Assembly (NCBI GenBank): GCA_963377175.1
Contig: CAUJNA010000469.1
Span: forward strand, 895,288-959,287
Direction of reading: 5' to 3'
DNA from: Effrenium voratum
Taxonomy: Eukaryota; Sar; Dinophyceae; Suessiales; Symbiodiniaceae
Length of the DNA: 64,000 bases
In this document: piece after piece, positions 1-12,682 of the stretch
How positions within the stretch are numbered: the stretch's first letter is position 1
Layout: each line of letters begins with the position of its first letter
Program-made: the position numbers and the translations under genes
Notes under the pieces: generated by a model
What the model was told of the DNA's origin: nothing
What the model saw: only the letters and a program-made list of their open reading frames with translations
Database searches by the model: none

Positions 1-959
1 CCCTGGACATATGCCGTTTGCCAAGCCCTTAATCTGCGATGTGCAGACCTTTAGTGTTCCCCAAAAAGAATGCCGCTCAACGCTGAGACGTTTAAGTCGT
101 TCAATGCGAAATGCGCAAAGCACAACTGGGATCATTGCGTACGTTAATTTGTTAATTGGTTCTGTGGAAAGCTGCACTTACGTCTGTTTGTTGCGCCCGG
201 TTTTTGTGCGGATATCATTTGGACAAGGACAGGGGGACAAGTTCTGGGACCCATTTACTGATCTGAGTTTCACATTGGCCCGTTCAACATTATACAGACA
301 TGTTGACTGGTAAACAAGTCATGCCACATCCGCAAAGTTCGCATAATGCAAGCCCCTGTCTTGCAAGCAGATTGGCTTGGGGGTGAGCGCCGACCAATCG
401 GCGCTCACGTCTTCCAATGGGCCCATCTGTCACTCACGTTGCCCAAGGCCCAGCCCGCGAAACGCTTCGCTCAAAAACGCGGCTCCTGGCAGCCCGCGCA
501 GCTCAGGCAACAGCTGGCACCAATGGCGCCGATCCTGGGCTCCAGCTTCCCAGGGGCGAAACGCTGGAGAAGTCCGCCCCGAAAAAATGGGCCCAGCTCT
601 GACCATGGCAGTCATCCCAGGTAAAGGACCTTTTGATCGAGCCGAGCCTGTGTGAGTGAGGAATGACCTGCTGGCTACCGAATGGCCTCGTGGCTGATGT
701 CCTTGGAACATCTAAGCATCAATCACCTGGAAACTTGGGCTCTTGCCCTGGGCCAGCTCACCCTGCAGCTTGACTTTTCGAACACCCAGAGCAGGCATGG
801 TATGCTGCAATCCTCGCAGATTCTCCCGGCCCTACTGGGACATGGAGCATCATTTAGGTGGGGATTTGTGTCAACCAACCAGTAAATTTCACAGCCAAAT
901 AAGGCAACACTCCGCACAAGGGTGTGACGCTGGTTCCAAGCTTGGCCCATCGAGCACTC

Positions 960-1110
960 GGTATTTGGGCATGCCGACAAGCCTCAGCATAGCGCTCAAG
1001 CATGCGCTGGGCACCACGTAGTCGTCTTCCACGAGCATAATCTCAGGACCGCTTTCCAGTGCGCCCTTTGTCGCCGTTTGCACCACCGGTGTGGCGTCGG
1101 TTTGCAAAGC
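960..1110 (-). CDS. Possible exon resembling a glycosyltransferase
   Basis: The minus frame reads ESGPEIMLVEDDYVVPSACL then SAMLRLVGMPKYR, recalling the EDD metal-binding segment of some glycosyltransferases. Splice sites are not convincing. Low confidence. Confidence 0.25.
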
Positions 1111-3406
1111 AACGGCGCATAGAGTGGCAGTTGCCAACAGGGTGCCCACAACCGTGCCGGCTTTGAACCTGCACAGGGTCGCGGGTTTGCTTTGCTGCAG
1201 GGAGCCTGGTGCTTCCTGTCAATCCCTTGCCTCAAGCTGTCATGGAACAAGTGGATGTTTGAAGCAGCACAGCTTGCTTCAAACCATTTCACATGGCCCA
1301 TGTGATTGGCCTCTGCAGCGGCCGCAGGTCGTTCACATGGCTCGGCTCGCCGAAGGCTTGGTACCCCTCCCTAGAATCCATGGCGACTACCCGAAGCTAC
1401 CGCTACCTGTGAGCAGGACCATTTGCAGGAATTCACCATCAAACTTGCTTTCAAACACCTCAATCACCGTCGACCTTAGCTGTGTGAATCAAACGGGTTC
1501 ACAGCAGCTCCGTCCTGGGGTCTGGTTGTCAGTGTGCTCTGCGCGGAGGGTGGCGTCTCCTTTCGGCCAAAGTGCCGGTTGATCCATGTTGCGACGGGCT
1601 CAAAACACGCTCGAGTTCTCGGGACGCTTCTTGGAACAGCAATATACAGCAATATTGAACGTTGCCACCCTCAGCTGCCAAAATCCGCTCAATCAACCTC
1701 GGGGGCGTTGCTCGTAGCTAAGGACCTCTCGTTTCTCAATTTCTCAAGGCAGTTGGCCAGGCATGGTTTTCCCTTGCGCCACTACCAGAGAGGCAAAACC
1801 GATCCTTTCCCAAATCCATACAGCTCGTCGTGGCGGCATTGCAGTCACCGGGTCCTGCAGATCCAGGCTGTGCTTCGCACGGCTGTCCAGCCTCAATGCG
1901 CGGCCCCCCCCCCCCCACGCGAGCTGATCTAAGTCGAATCTAAGAGATCTGTGTGGGGCAGTCGGGAGGCCAGCGAAGAGCCTCTCCTTGAGCCGAAGTT
2001 CAAAGGCCCGCCCCTTCGCGGAGCAAGGCCCCGACGAGTCCAGCGGAGAGGCTGTGCCCTGACGGTGGCACGCACAGCACGCTTCGCCGGCCAACAAACA
2101 CACCCAAAGAAATCATCAGGTCTCCGACAGCCAAATCACAATTTGAGATGAGCATGGTGTCTCTGTGCCTTACTTGTGAGCGAGACGCGATGCACATCAC
2201 AGAATCTTTCCCGTGGCACTTGATTCATTGGAACGGATCCCCAGGGCTGGCCGCTTAGCGCTGACTGGTGAGTTTCCTCGGGCTTCCTTCACTCCAGCCC
2301 AGCTTCAACTGGAGCCCGTGGAGGGACCTAGGTTGCTTCCAGCCTCGCTGGGAGGAAGGGGTCCAGCCCCACACTGACCTCAGCCATTGACCGATGCTCT
2401 CTCGCCTGCGCTGGTTAGCCCCTTTGCACATTTTTAGCACACATAGTATGATACCCAAAGCTCCCCATGACGACACTATGGCCTTTTGTGTTTTAAACCT
2501 TCCCACCTCAAACTTGTTCTTCTCTGCTACCGCGATCGCAAGACCCATGAGAAGAGAGGATCTTGGCTTCAGGCCGAATTGGCTCACCTGAGCGTGCACA
2601 TGATATCACATGATGCTGTGTCTGGCCCAAACCCGACAGTGCTTCTTCTGCGCTTTCTTCACTGTAACTCAGTATCCACAGTGACCGCCTTGCTCAACCA
2701 ATTTGCTTAGCCCAAGTGAACATGTACCTCGGCAGCTTTAGGACAATTCAAGCTGACTTTCCCCGTCAAGTTCTGCACCAACCCATGTTTTTCGAATCAG
2801 ATTGTTTCATCACCTGCACACTCACCTTCCAACCTGAGCAACCTCACAGACTCAGCTACAAGAAGCGAGGGACCATTGCTGTATGCGTGTCTTGCCATTT
2901 TGGAACCCTGGGGGCAGCTAAAAGGTGGAGACTGAAACAAAAAAAGCCCGGCGCCCAGCACTTAATGCATTGCCAAGTGTCGCTTGACACATTTGCACCT
3001 TGGCACCATGTGCAAATGACATGAGACTTGAACACTCACGGATCACAAGCCTACCTGGGTCGACTTCGTTTTAAAGACACATACACACACCAATGGCAAA
3101 CACAAGTCTATGGATTTCCTATTGCACCTTGGGACTACCCTAGATTCATTTCCCCAACTATTCCCAAAAAAAAGAAACGAATAACCCCATTGTTCTCTGG
3201 AAATAGGCGAATTTAGGGTGAGATTCGCCAGGCATATTTCCATTGTCAGCCAAATCCTTAGAACAAGTCACCTAACGTTTCCAACGTGGCCTCACGTTTT
3301 TCATTTGTAGCCAGCAGGCGAAGGGCACCACTGGAGCTGGAGCGTCCTGGCAGACTCCAAGTGACCCCCAACCAGCGGACCCCTCCAACGGGATTCCCAG
3401 CAAGTC

Positions 3407-3496
3407 ACATGGAACCTGACGTTCGGGACCCGGTCCCTTTGAAAGGAACAGTTGACCCCACATGACCCCCCCCCCCCAAAACGTCAGGTTCCATGT
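3407..3496. repeat. 17-bp perfect inverted repeat, possible MITE
   Basis: ACATGGAACCTGACGTT at 3407-3423 is the exact inverse of 3480-3496. Between them lie a GGGTCCC segment and a C-run. Related ends CAGGTTCCAT and CATGGAACCTGAC occur near 28255 and 35570. Confidence 0.6.
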
Positions 3497-4724
3497 TCAT
3501 TGGTGGGAGGGTATGTGCTGATTCAAAAATTATGAATGGTGCTCTGGAAGCTTCTCAGGACGGGACCCAGACTGGGTTCCGCTTTGGATGGAGGAACTCT
3601 GCATGTCTGTCCTAATTTCAGTGTTAATTTTGAGTGCAGCCTCTGACATGCGCAGGCACATCTCATCCCTGCCCACCCCCAACCCTGGGCAACACAGTTC
3701 AAAAAGATTGCCTCTCGTGCTAAGAAGTACACACCTCCTGAGCAATTGTGGGCAAGGGAAAAAAGACGCCGCCCGCAATGGCATCCAAGCCCTGCCTTCT
3801 TGCCGGGGCCTGCAAGCTGACGAAAGGCAAAAGTGGACAACATCCACGAATAAAATCGGCATACATGCGTGCACATCTTCGCCCACATCTGGTCATTCAT
3901 GACTGGGCCGCACTCACATGCGAAACCTCTGGCGCAAGCATGGCACATGGCACAGAGGGCCTCTGTGGCAGCGCCTTCTCGTCGCGCCTGGCATGGCTAA
4001 AAATTGTCCAGGGTTGCTTGTACATCCCCCTTGGGCAAATGACCCCAAAAGGCCTGATGTTCATACCCCTCTCCCCTAAAGGGGTACATACCCCTTAAGT
4101 GGGTTGGAAACCAGGGAAGCAAAGGGTATGCGGTATGAACAAAGGGTAATTATATACCACCCTGAGAAATTGCCGCCTCACAAGGCCCATATCCAGTCCC
4201 CGCCTGTGTGGGCTGGAAGCATTCCCTTCCCCAGACCTTGGGAGGCCACGGCCCGCTGGGAGACGTGAGCCGGAGTCCAAAAAATCGAGAATGTGACTTG
4301 GCCATGGGTCAAAAGCCTCAGTAAACATCCCAATCCCCACTATGGGTGGTGAATTCACCTACCCCAAAATTGTACCATTGGATTTGACGCATACCCACTT
4401 GGCAAATAGAGGCCGACACTTGCCAATCATACTAACCAGATGTTCATCCCAGCCACTCCCTGTTTAGATCCAGCTTCGCTGGATCAATCAGCTGAACAAA
4501 TGCATGCCTTCCAAGCCACAAGACTGCAGAAAATCGCCGCGGGCTGTTCTCCACATTCTTCTCAGCGGCTTCCTCAGACCGAGACCTCAGGCAAAAACAG
4601 TAGAAGAACGGATCCAGATCCAAGCAAATAGCCGGGACCTGCTCCTCTCCCACTGGCCGCGCATGTTGGCATGTTGAACCACTTTGACCAACATGCCTTT
4701 TGCATCACATGTTTTTTTGTTCAC

Positions 4725-5260
4725 CCTGGCAGGCTTGCAGCCAAGAGTCTCCACAGGTAGCCGTTGCGATAACGAGCGCCTGGGGCTTTTGCACCTCTTC
4801 TCGGTGTCTTTCATCTCCGCAGCTTTCAGAGAGGCAGTCTCCTTTGGGATGCCTTTTGTAGACTCCCTGGGAGAGCCTTTGGTAGACTCTTTGGGCGTGT
4901 CTTTGATAGACGCCCTTGGGGTGCCCTTGGCAGACTCCCTTGGAGTGCCAAGCTTGGAATGCCTTGGGCTGGATTCCCTTGGAGTGCCGTTGGACTCCTT
5001 GGAAGTACCTTGGGTCGATGCCCTCGCGATTGGGCCAGCCTCCTTCAAAAGCTCCTTCGCAGACCCTCGCCGCGGGTCTTTGGAAGCGTTTGGAGCTTCC
5101 TTTGGCGCATCCTTCACACTTGTTAGCCTCGGATGCGACTCGCCAACCTTTCGTCGCTCAGCTGGGCAACTGGACGTGGGCCCTGTCTCATGGTGTCTGC
5201 AACTGACCTCGAACGGCTCTGGGTCGTCCAAGGGCATTGATGCAAAGATGGCAGGCACAA
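4725..5260 (-). CDS. Exon with TPRES-like repeats, host protein of unknown function
   Basis: The minus frame is open over this stretch and contains repeated units such as GTPRESAKGTPRASIKDTPK and SPRESTKGIPKE, a Ser/Pro/Lys-rich low-complexity region that could be phosphorylated. The 3' end at CCAGG|GTGAAC is a plausible donor; the 5' end is not fixed. It lies downstream of coiled-coil exons on the same strand and may be part of the same gene. Confidence 0.45.
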
Positions 5261-6099
5261 AAAAAACGATTTGAGAACATGGAGCGATTTCCCGACCATG
5301 CCGCTCAACAAGAACCAGACTGAGACATTCATGAAAGCAAGGGGACACGCAGGGCTCGGGCACCACTTCGGGCTTCGAACTTGGGATCGGCCTATGTTCT
5401 TGGTATGGTGCGGGCCTTTCCCAGGTAAAAGTTGTTTTTGCTTTTAAATATCAGACTGCGCCCAACGCCTCTCCGCAATGCTCCAAAAGCCAAGCCAACT
5501 CCGCATGTTTAAGGTGTGAACAAGCTCAGGCGTTCCAGTGCCCCATTGGGAGACCTGAGCAAGCACAACAACCTGCATTGACAATCCTCCCCACAAATAT
5601 ATATATATATACATATATACAAACAAAACAAGAATTGCACTCCTTGGAGAGAGGCATGCTGCTCATCTTAAATCACATATTCTTGAATCAGGTTTCGCTG
5701 CCGCCAAAAAAAGAAGAAGCAACCAACGACACTTTCAAAGGGACCTCTTTCAGTGTCCTTGAGTTGGGTTCAGGCGCTGCCCTCCTTAAAAGACAAGCCC
5801 ACGTCTTGTTTGGTCGCACGCCAAGCCTGGATGCTTGGACGGCGACATATCAAAAGCCAAAGGGCAAAACAAAGCTGAGTGCTTCGGTGGGCTTTGCCTA
5901 GGACAAACTTCAAAGGGATGGCTGAAAAACATATATGGGCTATGAATCTTGGAAGTGTCCTCAGAGATTCGGGCATAAATCGCCAGAAAAAAGAAGGAAA
6001 GCAAAAAAAACAGATGCTCACCCAAACGTCCAACCATTTCAAGGTCAGGCTCTCGACATGCGTGTTTTATTGCTTCTTGGGACAGGCCGAGTTCTTCAC

Positions 6100-6167
6100 C
6101 AAGTCGCTGTGAGGCAGATGAGGCCCTGCGTCGGATCGGCGCGGCTTGGGACCTGAGGGCTGCTTCC
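6100..6167 (-). CDS. Probable exon, coiled-coil host gene
   Basis: The frame encodes EAALRSQAAPIRRRASSASQ and RL, with acceptor AAAG|GG and GT donor CTTG|GTGAAG. Charged and helical; no family recognised. Confidence 0.4.
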
Positions 6168-6946
6168 CTTTCGACGAAGAGTACCCTCAAAACAACGCCC
6201 ACATCCATGGGTGGATTTCATGTCTGGGAGCTTCTTTGTCTGAGAAAAGGACCCAAGCAGGAAACCTTCGGGTCTGGGCAAGGTCGCAAAGTGGAAGTCT
6301 CTGTGTGGGTGCTATGGCTCAAGATTGCCCTCCAGTGGTGAAATGAGAAGCACTGCGGCCACTCAACAGCTGAATCGGCTTTTCATTCGAGGTGTTGTAT
6401 GAGATTCTTGTGGGACTACTGGCTGGGCGCAAACGAACAGGCTTACCCACCCATGACTCTATGCGGACCCCCGGGCCCCATGCTTTAGGGTGTCAACTGC
6501 GAACGGCTCTGCATTCAGCGCTCAGGCCAGTGGCACGGGCTTGAAGGTCGCCTGCTTCCTTGGGCTGCCTGAATCGGGCCTGGCAGTGGCCACAGGTGAC
6601 GGAGATGCGGATATGCCCTTTGTGCATAGCTTGGGTGAAGGACATGACCCCGAAACCCCAAAACCCCGAACAGGCAGAGTGGGTTGGCAAGGGACCCACA
6701 GAACCGGCGCGACAACCAGGAACTGTCTAGTGTTGACCACGGATTCAAACACCCCCGGGCACGAAACTGGGCGTGTTCCCCCCTGATAAATCCCCACTCA
6801 AAACAGGGACTCCCCTTCCCCGTGTATTGCTAAACAAGGGCTTTGTTGCTATGGGGTCAACATGAAGTTGTACACATTTCATGACCCCTGACCCGGCCAA
6901 ACCCGCCGAAGGCCGAAGGCCCACGACACGGCCCGCGGGTTTCTGC

Positions 6947-7023
6947 CTGCGCCACTTGGGCCGCAGCCTTCGCACCTCCTGGCGCAAAGCCTTGAGGTGC
7001 TGCCGCTCCTTCTCCAGCGTCGC
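6947..7023 (-). CDS. Probable exon, coiled-coil host gene
   Basis: 77 nt between CGAAG|GCG and GCGCAG|GCAG (GC donor). It encodes ATLEKERQHLKALRQEVRRL and five more residues, a clear heptad-rich helix. Confidence 0.5.
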
Positions 7024-7502
7024 CTTCGGTCGCAAGCGAACCGCCCGCGGAAAAATGGCGCGAGCTCGCGCAGAGTGGCCCGAAGGCTCGCCTTCTACAC
7101 GGAAGCCCATGTGTTGGCGAGTCACAACCCTTGTGCGACATGGAGGGAACTTCTTGGAACCCCGTAGTACAGTAGCTCGTATGTAGGCAGTTCACCATCC
7201 CACGTCAAAGCGTAAGACGGGTTCCAACTTGCATCTAGTTCCATGCCGGAATGGCTGCAGCTGGGGTCCGACACACAAAATCTGAACATGTTTCAAAGGC
7301 GCCACTCCTCCTGAGCCGGAGCTGCCAAGCAACAGCTCATTGGTCCAAATGTGGGCGTGTTTCAGCACTCGAGGACATATCGACCGCGATTTCCTGTCTC
7401 ACCCTTGCTGTCTTTGGCTTCCCTTGAAACCAGCTCAACAATAATTATCCTCCAAGAAAGGCCTCCTGTGTCACTGGCTGGATCCAAGCTCTTGCGGCTG
7501 GC

Positions 7503-7551
7503 CTGCGTCTCTTCGTTGCTGGCGAGGGCTTCCTGATGCTTGGCCTGGGCT
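7503..7551 (-). CDS. Probable exon, coiled-coil host gene
   Basis: 49 nt between TTCGCAG|A and ACGCAG|GCC (GC donor). It encodes AQAKHQEALASNEETQ, a short helical segment consistent with its neighbours at 7.0 and 8.3 kb. Confidence 0.45.
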
Positions 7552-8039
7552 CTGCGAAGCGCAGGTGCCCACCCAAGGGAAGCCATTCAACCGGGGAAGC
7601 CTCCTTTAGGGCTTGGTCTCTCATCCCAAAAAAGGCGCGAGGCGTTGTTGGGAAACCGCAATTTCTCGGTTCAAAGCTTGAATGTCGTGAGAGCAGCAAT
7701 GGCCCGAATGCATAGCCAAAACTCTGAAAGTTTGGTGAGCTCGTCAGCCAGAGCTTTGGTCTTCCTCGGCAAAGACGCGCGACGGCAGTTCCAAAGAAGC
7801 ACCAATGGGCCCCGCGCAACCCTGTCGCCCGGGTAGAAAACAGATTCCTCTTTGGTTGGTTGACCAGTTTGGAGAGAACAAGCGCGGAGTCAACAAGTGT
7901 GCGATGATCAAACCGCAGTTAAACTGGGTGAGATAAATAGGGGCTCTGGAACAACTAGCTAAAATACCGGACCAATCCCCTTTTGGTGCCCTTTTTCTGA
8001 GAAAACCAAGGCATTGTGGGCTACCACTGTATCAGGTAA

Positions 8040-8150
8040 CCCTTAAATTGGTGGTTTGGATGGGTGGCTTGGGGCTTGAACGCCTGGTGCTTGTAGACGG
8101 TAAATAGGAAACCCCTCCTTAATCACCAAACCACCAATCCAACTCACTAA
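8040..8150 (-). mobile_element. SINE relative, minus strand
   Basis: The reverse complement reads GGTGGTTTGGTGATTAAGG, then GGCGTTCAAGCCCC (B-box-like), then CACCCATCCAAACCACC, aligning with the copy at 17.6 kb. Confidence 0.4.
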
Positions 8151-8234
8151 CCAACTAGATACAAGCTGAGTGTTTAGCACCCAGAAAAACAAAACAATTA
8201 AAAAAGGTAAATAAATCTCGTGACACTCTGCTTC

Positions 8235-8295
8235 AGAGCCACTTCCTCTCCTCCAGCTGTTGCTGGAGCATTTGGCGCAGCGCTGCCACACGCAT
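8235..8295 (-). CDS. Probable exon, coiled-coil host gene
   Basis: After acceptor TGCCAG the frame encodes MRVAALRQMLQQQLEERKW, a typical coiled-coil helix. The 3' end is uncertain (a GA donor near 8246 or a stop just after). Confidence 0.45.
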
Positions 8296-8983
8296 CTGGC
8301 AGACTCAATCGACGCCGGCTTCCCTCTTGACTTCGACCCTCATCCTCTTTGGGTTTTGGGAGCAAACATCGAGGTTGTCGGCGATTCAAACCGTTTAGGC
8401 CAGTTGAGGCCGAATGGGAATACACCCCCTCTCCCTCGAAGCCACCAATGCAAACTTTGTCATTGCCTGACTTAGCCATGCCCTTTTGGGTTCCCTCATT
8501 CTCCGGAACATGCCATCGAGATGCGATGACGGGAGCTAAAGGAAGCCGGCAGCAACAAATGGCTCAACTTCCAGCCAGTTTCAAACCCGTTGGGTTGCAA
8601 CGGAGACGCGAAATGTCTCCAAGTCATTTGCATCCAAGAAAAGCTCTTGGTCTCTCACCTGCATTGTTCGGCCAAAGCGGAGTCAATCACTACTGAAAAC
8701 TATTGAAAACTGGGGAGGGGGGAGGGGGGGCATTTTGGAATGGCTCCGCCTAAGGCCTTGGGAGGTGCACAAATGCTGAAGGTTACGCAGCGAGATCGGT
8801 CAAATTTCTGGTCTCATCTGCCTAGCACCACATTAGCTCGTGGCCACCATTGCCCCTTGACCTTGGAAGACAAGACTTGTCACATTTGGGAAGCTTTGCA
8901 CTTGGCGTTGTTCGTTGCCCTTGGCTGGGGCGCAAAAACACTAACGTACGATTCACACAACCAAAAACAATAAGACACACGCA

Positions 8984-9031
8984 CAAACAAACAAACAACC
9001 AACCAACCAAACAAACAAACAAACAAACAAT
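8984..9031 (+). repeat. CAAA/AACC microsatellite
   Basis: ACAAACAAACAACCAACCAACC and further CAAA units. Confidence 0.9.
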
Positions 9032-9084
9032 CAAGACCAACACACGATCACACATGATCACACGCACATACACGCATGAGCTGG

Positions 9085-9178
9085 CGCTCGAACAGCATAA
9101 GCAACGCCCGCCTTAGTGCACTCCAATTCTTCCTCGCGCGCCAGCGCTTGCTGCCGCAATTGGTGAATGGGCCTTGGC
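9085..9178 (-). CDS. Probable exon, coiled-coil host gene
   Basis: The frame encodes HQLRQQALAREEELECTKAG and VAYAVRA. Splice sites were not fixed. The helix composition matches the other exons in this cluster. Confidence 0.35.
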
Positions 9179-9389
9179 CAAGCGAGAAACCTCGTATGGA
9201 AACCGTTTTGCGGGTTAGCCGGGGACGGGCCTTTGACAAACGCAATATGCTTCGAAACCGAGGATGTTTTGAGTATAGGGGACAGGAAAGTCAAGTGAGC
9301 CCCGGGCAAAAACGAAAGCTAGGCAAGGTTAGCATCTCGTTTTGTTTCAAAGCTGAAGTAGCTCGCAGCCCAAAAAGCTGGCCGAAAGC

Positions 9390-9553
9390 TAAGGCTGCGG
9401 CAGGTAGGGAAATTGGGTGGACATCGGGGAGTCCGGGCGGCCAGGATTGGAGGGGGAGCCCAGTCCCCAGTAGGCAGATGCTGATGCAGTGGTGGCAGAC
9501 TGGGGGGACACCTGCGGCTCCTCCTTGGGCGCTTCCCCGTTGAGGACACGCAC
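9390..9553 (-). CDS. Probable exon, Ser/Pro-rich
   Basis: Acceptor TTGCCAG|GTG opens VRVLNGEAPKEEPQVSPQSA, then a Ser/Pro-rich stretch to about 9390. A linker-like segment between the acidic exon at 10.1 kb and the coiled-coil exons. Confidence 0.35.
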
Positions 9554-9919
9554 CTGGCAATTGGATACCCCAGAAGTTTGGTGAGCATTTTTGAGTCCCG
9601 AACCCAACTCACTGCCTGAGTGGGTCGGCCAGAGAGTCTCCAAACTCTTTACTTAGCCCAAAATGGGCCTTCCTCAACGCTATAAAGTCCAAGAACTCAG
9701 GGAGTCAGGCACGCAAAATGGCACCCTCATGTCCCATCGCCTCGTAGCCCGCTGCCCGCAGCTCCGGCTGGGGCAAGGTCCGGAAAGCGGGGGCGCGATG
9801 CAGTTGCTCCGAAACCCGGTCGCGCTCGCGCTCCGAGCGCAGCGCTCCTGTGCTGGAGCTGCGTGCAGTTGGCTGCGGGCTGTGCCCGCCGGCGGCGTCA
9901 GCGCAGCTGACGCCCGGAG

Positions 9920-10157
9920 GGCGCCAGGGCCGGGACTTGGGACGACGCCTGGAGCCCAGGCTGACATGTGCGCTGCCCGTGGTCTGGGTAAGCGTGGAGG
10001 TGGAAGATGCTGCTTCCGGGCTTGGCGCTGCATCCAACGCCGCTTCTGTGGTTTCGATGGCTATGGGCTCCTCTGGGATGAATGCGGGCTCTGCGCTTGG
10101 CTCCTCTGTGCTCATCGGCTCAGCTGGGTTGAACCACTCATCTGTGGTGTCGGCCAT
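9920..10157 (-). CDS. Possible first exon, acidic N-terminus
   Basis: An ATG in good context (AAGCCATGGCC) opens MADTTDEWFNPAEPMSTEEP followed by an acidic, Ala/Thr-rich segment. The exon end is not fixed; the open frame continues to 9705. An overlapping + strand ORF is less protein-like. Confidence 0.35.
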
Positions 10158-11466
10158 GGCTTGAAATCGAGGCTCGAAGACTACCGGATTCCACCAAAGG
10201 CGAACCTTCTGGCCTGAATCACCTAACGAATAGCAATACCGGCGATGTCACTGCCATCCTCCTGAGCCAGGGACGGCAACTTTCAAGGGAGCTTGGCCCT
10301 ACCGCCGTGCGAACCAAGGGGCTACAATTCCAAGCCGGGCGATTCAGCCATGACGCTTGGCTGTGTCAAGCCTGGCAGCCATTGCTTCTTCCCCAGCTGG
10401 CCCCATGGAAAGGTGTGGTTCTCCACATGTGCTTCTCCGCACCTACTGACTGGTGCGAAGTGAACTTTCCCCTGCCACATCACCTGCGATTTGCTTGCTT
10501 CCATTTGGTTAAGACCCCTGGGAAACAATGACATACTTCCAGTAGTGGAAAAATCCTTTTAAAACCAACAAGGTGTTTTGTTTGCTTAAGACAATGGAAG
10601 CTTGAGGCTCCTCACCCCGAAAACCTTTCCGTGAGGTCCAAGGCACATCACGGCCGCGGCGCCAGCGCGGATGGCTGCCCTGGGCCGGGCTGAGGTGCCT
10701 TCACTTTGCCTTCGACGCATGCCACCTCAAAGGACCCACCCAAGAATTCAGTTTCAGAAACCTATTTGACCTTGTTAGAATTCTGTCGGCCCCCTGCACT
10801 TGGGCTCCCCCTTTCTCTGGTTCGGCAAGTTCACGAGATCACAAACAAAGGACGACACATGCGCCACATCTCTGGATTTTGACTCCTAGGTCCCATGTCC
10901 TACCACGTCATCCTGCGGCGATTTCCTAATCTTGTTGCCCCAGTCTAGGTGTCACTTCCCCATTCTTTCCAGAAATCTTTCTTTCTAGAAAACCACTAAA
11001 AACCTTGGGGAAATGGCGGCCGGTTCTTGGAAAAAAAAAGCAGAACGATGGCTAAAAAGAATAGGGAATCACCCAGAAAAAGTTGGCCTCCCAAAGCCGA
11101 AGCCCAAGCCCCAGCCACTGGGTCTGCCGGCTGGAAGGGCGGATAATACTTCTCCCAACCTCAGCGGGCAATTGCCTTAGGTTCTCGCAGTGTCCTCTTC
11201 AGGCCTTCCGAACACGAGCATCTTTGGCCAAAAAAGATAGGGGCCCGGAAATGCAAGACGTGTCATAAAATCTCAGGGCAAAAATATAAAGCGTCAACCA
11301 AACTCCTAGGCACGGCGCAAACCTCCATTTGCTTAAGCCTCCTGGAAAAAAATCCTGTAGTGATGGATTCCCTTTAAAACCAACAAAATCTCAGGGCAAA
11401 AATACATAACCTCAACCAAAATCCCAGGCGCCCGCCGCCGGTCGCAACTGTCCTCAAAGGTCCCAC

Positions 11467-11577
11467 CTCTCCCCACTTGGGGGCGCCACGGAGCCGGGCG
11501 TCAGCGATGGAGTTGCTGGTGGTGCGTCGCGTCTCCTGACACCATTTGGGGGGCTTCGCGTCCAAAAATGGGTTGCC
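11467..11577 (-). CDS. Host exon, unknown product
   Basis: 111 nt, 37 codons, phase 0, with a pyrimidine-rich acceptor CTACCAG|GGC and donor GAG|GTGGGA. It encodes GNPFLDAKPPKWCQETRRTT and 17 more residues. No family recognised. Confidence 0.5.
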
Positions 11578-12149
11578 CTGGTAGATGGAAATAAGGACTA
11601 AACCAGCGGTCGGCGATAGGCACTTTGACCAGAGGAATTGGCAAGTGATTTGGGAATGTTCCCCTAGGTTTTGCAGATGGGCCGTGGCTTGTTGCGGATG
11701 TGGTCTTAGCTGCTGGCATGGACGACGGCCGCTCACAACATCTCCACAGGCACGGCCCTAAAACCGGGAATTTTCAGATGGTCCCGGCCTCAACCAAATG
11801 CAGGGCCCGACCCCGCACCCACTTCCATGCACAAACAGTACTTACTTGGGGTGGGCGGGGCTCACAAGAAAAAGCCTTCATTTGCTCAAAATGTGCAACT
11901 GATCTATCCCAATAGGGTGTCCTGTCCAAGAGTTTGAGCCAGAGCCCAAGCGTGTGGCTGTTCCCAGCGCAAATGTCGAATCGGCCCTTGATTTCACAAG
12001 TACCTGCCGGAAGACACTCCCAACCATAGGTGGCCTTTTGGAAAGAATAAATGGATGGGTGTCCCTGGCAAATGCAACCAACCCCCATCGAAACCAGCGG
12101 AACCCATCCACTTTTATCGACACGAACCTAAAAAGGACATGCTCTCAAC

Positions 12150-12227
12150 TCTGGAGCTCATCCAACGCCTGATCGTTCAACACGAAGTGCTTCACAGCCG
12201 CGGCCACTCCGGCTTTGTCTTGCATTC
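12150..12227 (-). CDS. Host exon, unknown product
   Basis: 78 nt after acceptor AGAG|GA. It encodes MQDKAGVAAAVKHFVLNDQA and LDELQ, with donor A|GTTGAG. It may be in the same gene as the exon at 11.5 kb. Confidence 0.5.
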
Positions 12228-12682
12228 CTCTGACCTTGGAGGCTCTTTTTTCTTTTTTCGGTACTCGAGACGCCGGGGGGGAGGGGGGAAAAAGAAAACG
12301 CTTTCAAGAAAAACGGCCGACGGAAAGCCCTCCGCAAGCTGCGGGGGTTGCAAAGGGTAAAAGGGCACTACTGAGGGACCTAGATTAATTCGAAAAGGGT
12401 GTCTCCGACCAGGCATTTAGTTCGCGCCGGGTACATACCCACCCGTGTGTTTTTTTGCGTGTCTTCGGTTTTTGTGCTTGAATTCTGAGGCAGTTTGGCA
12501 AACGTGCATCTTTGTGGGTCTTTGAACATCCCGGTAACTAACTCATTTCAGAGTAAAGCCGCGCATTTTTTGTTCTAGTCAGGACACATGGCAGGGAGAC
12601 GTGGGCTGCCAGAAGCCGGGATGTCCTATCCCAGTGGAACTTGAAATCCGCCGCCTTTGTGGACTGCGTTGTTTGTTGTTTC

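Noticed and set aside
6305..6330. Relic of the dinoflagellate spliced leader (TGGCTCAAG)
   Set aside because: Only nine bases match; expected by chance in a window of this size.
9663..10217. 184-codon plus-strand ORF
   Set aside because: Opposite the acidic minus-strand exon; Cys/Trp/Ala-rich composition typical of an antisense shadow.
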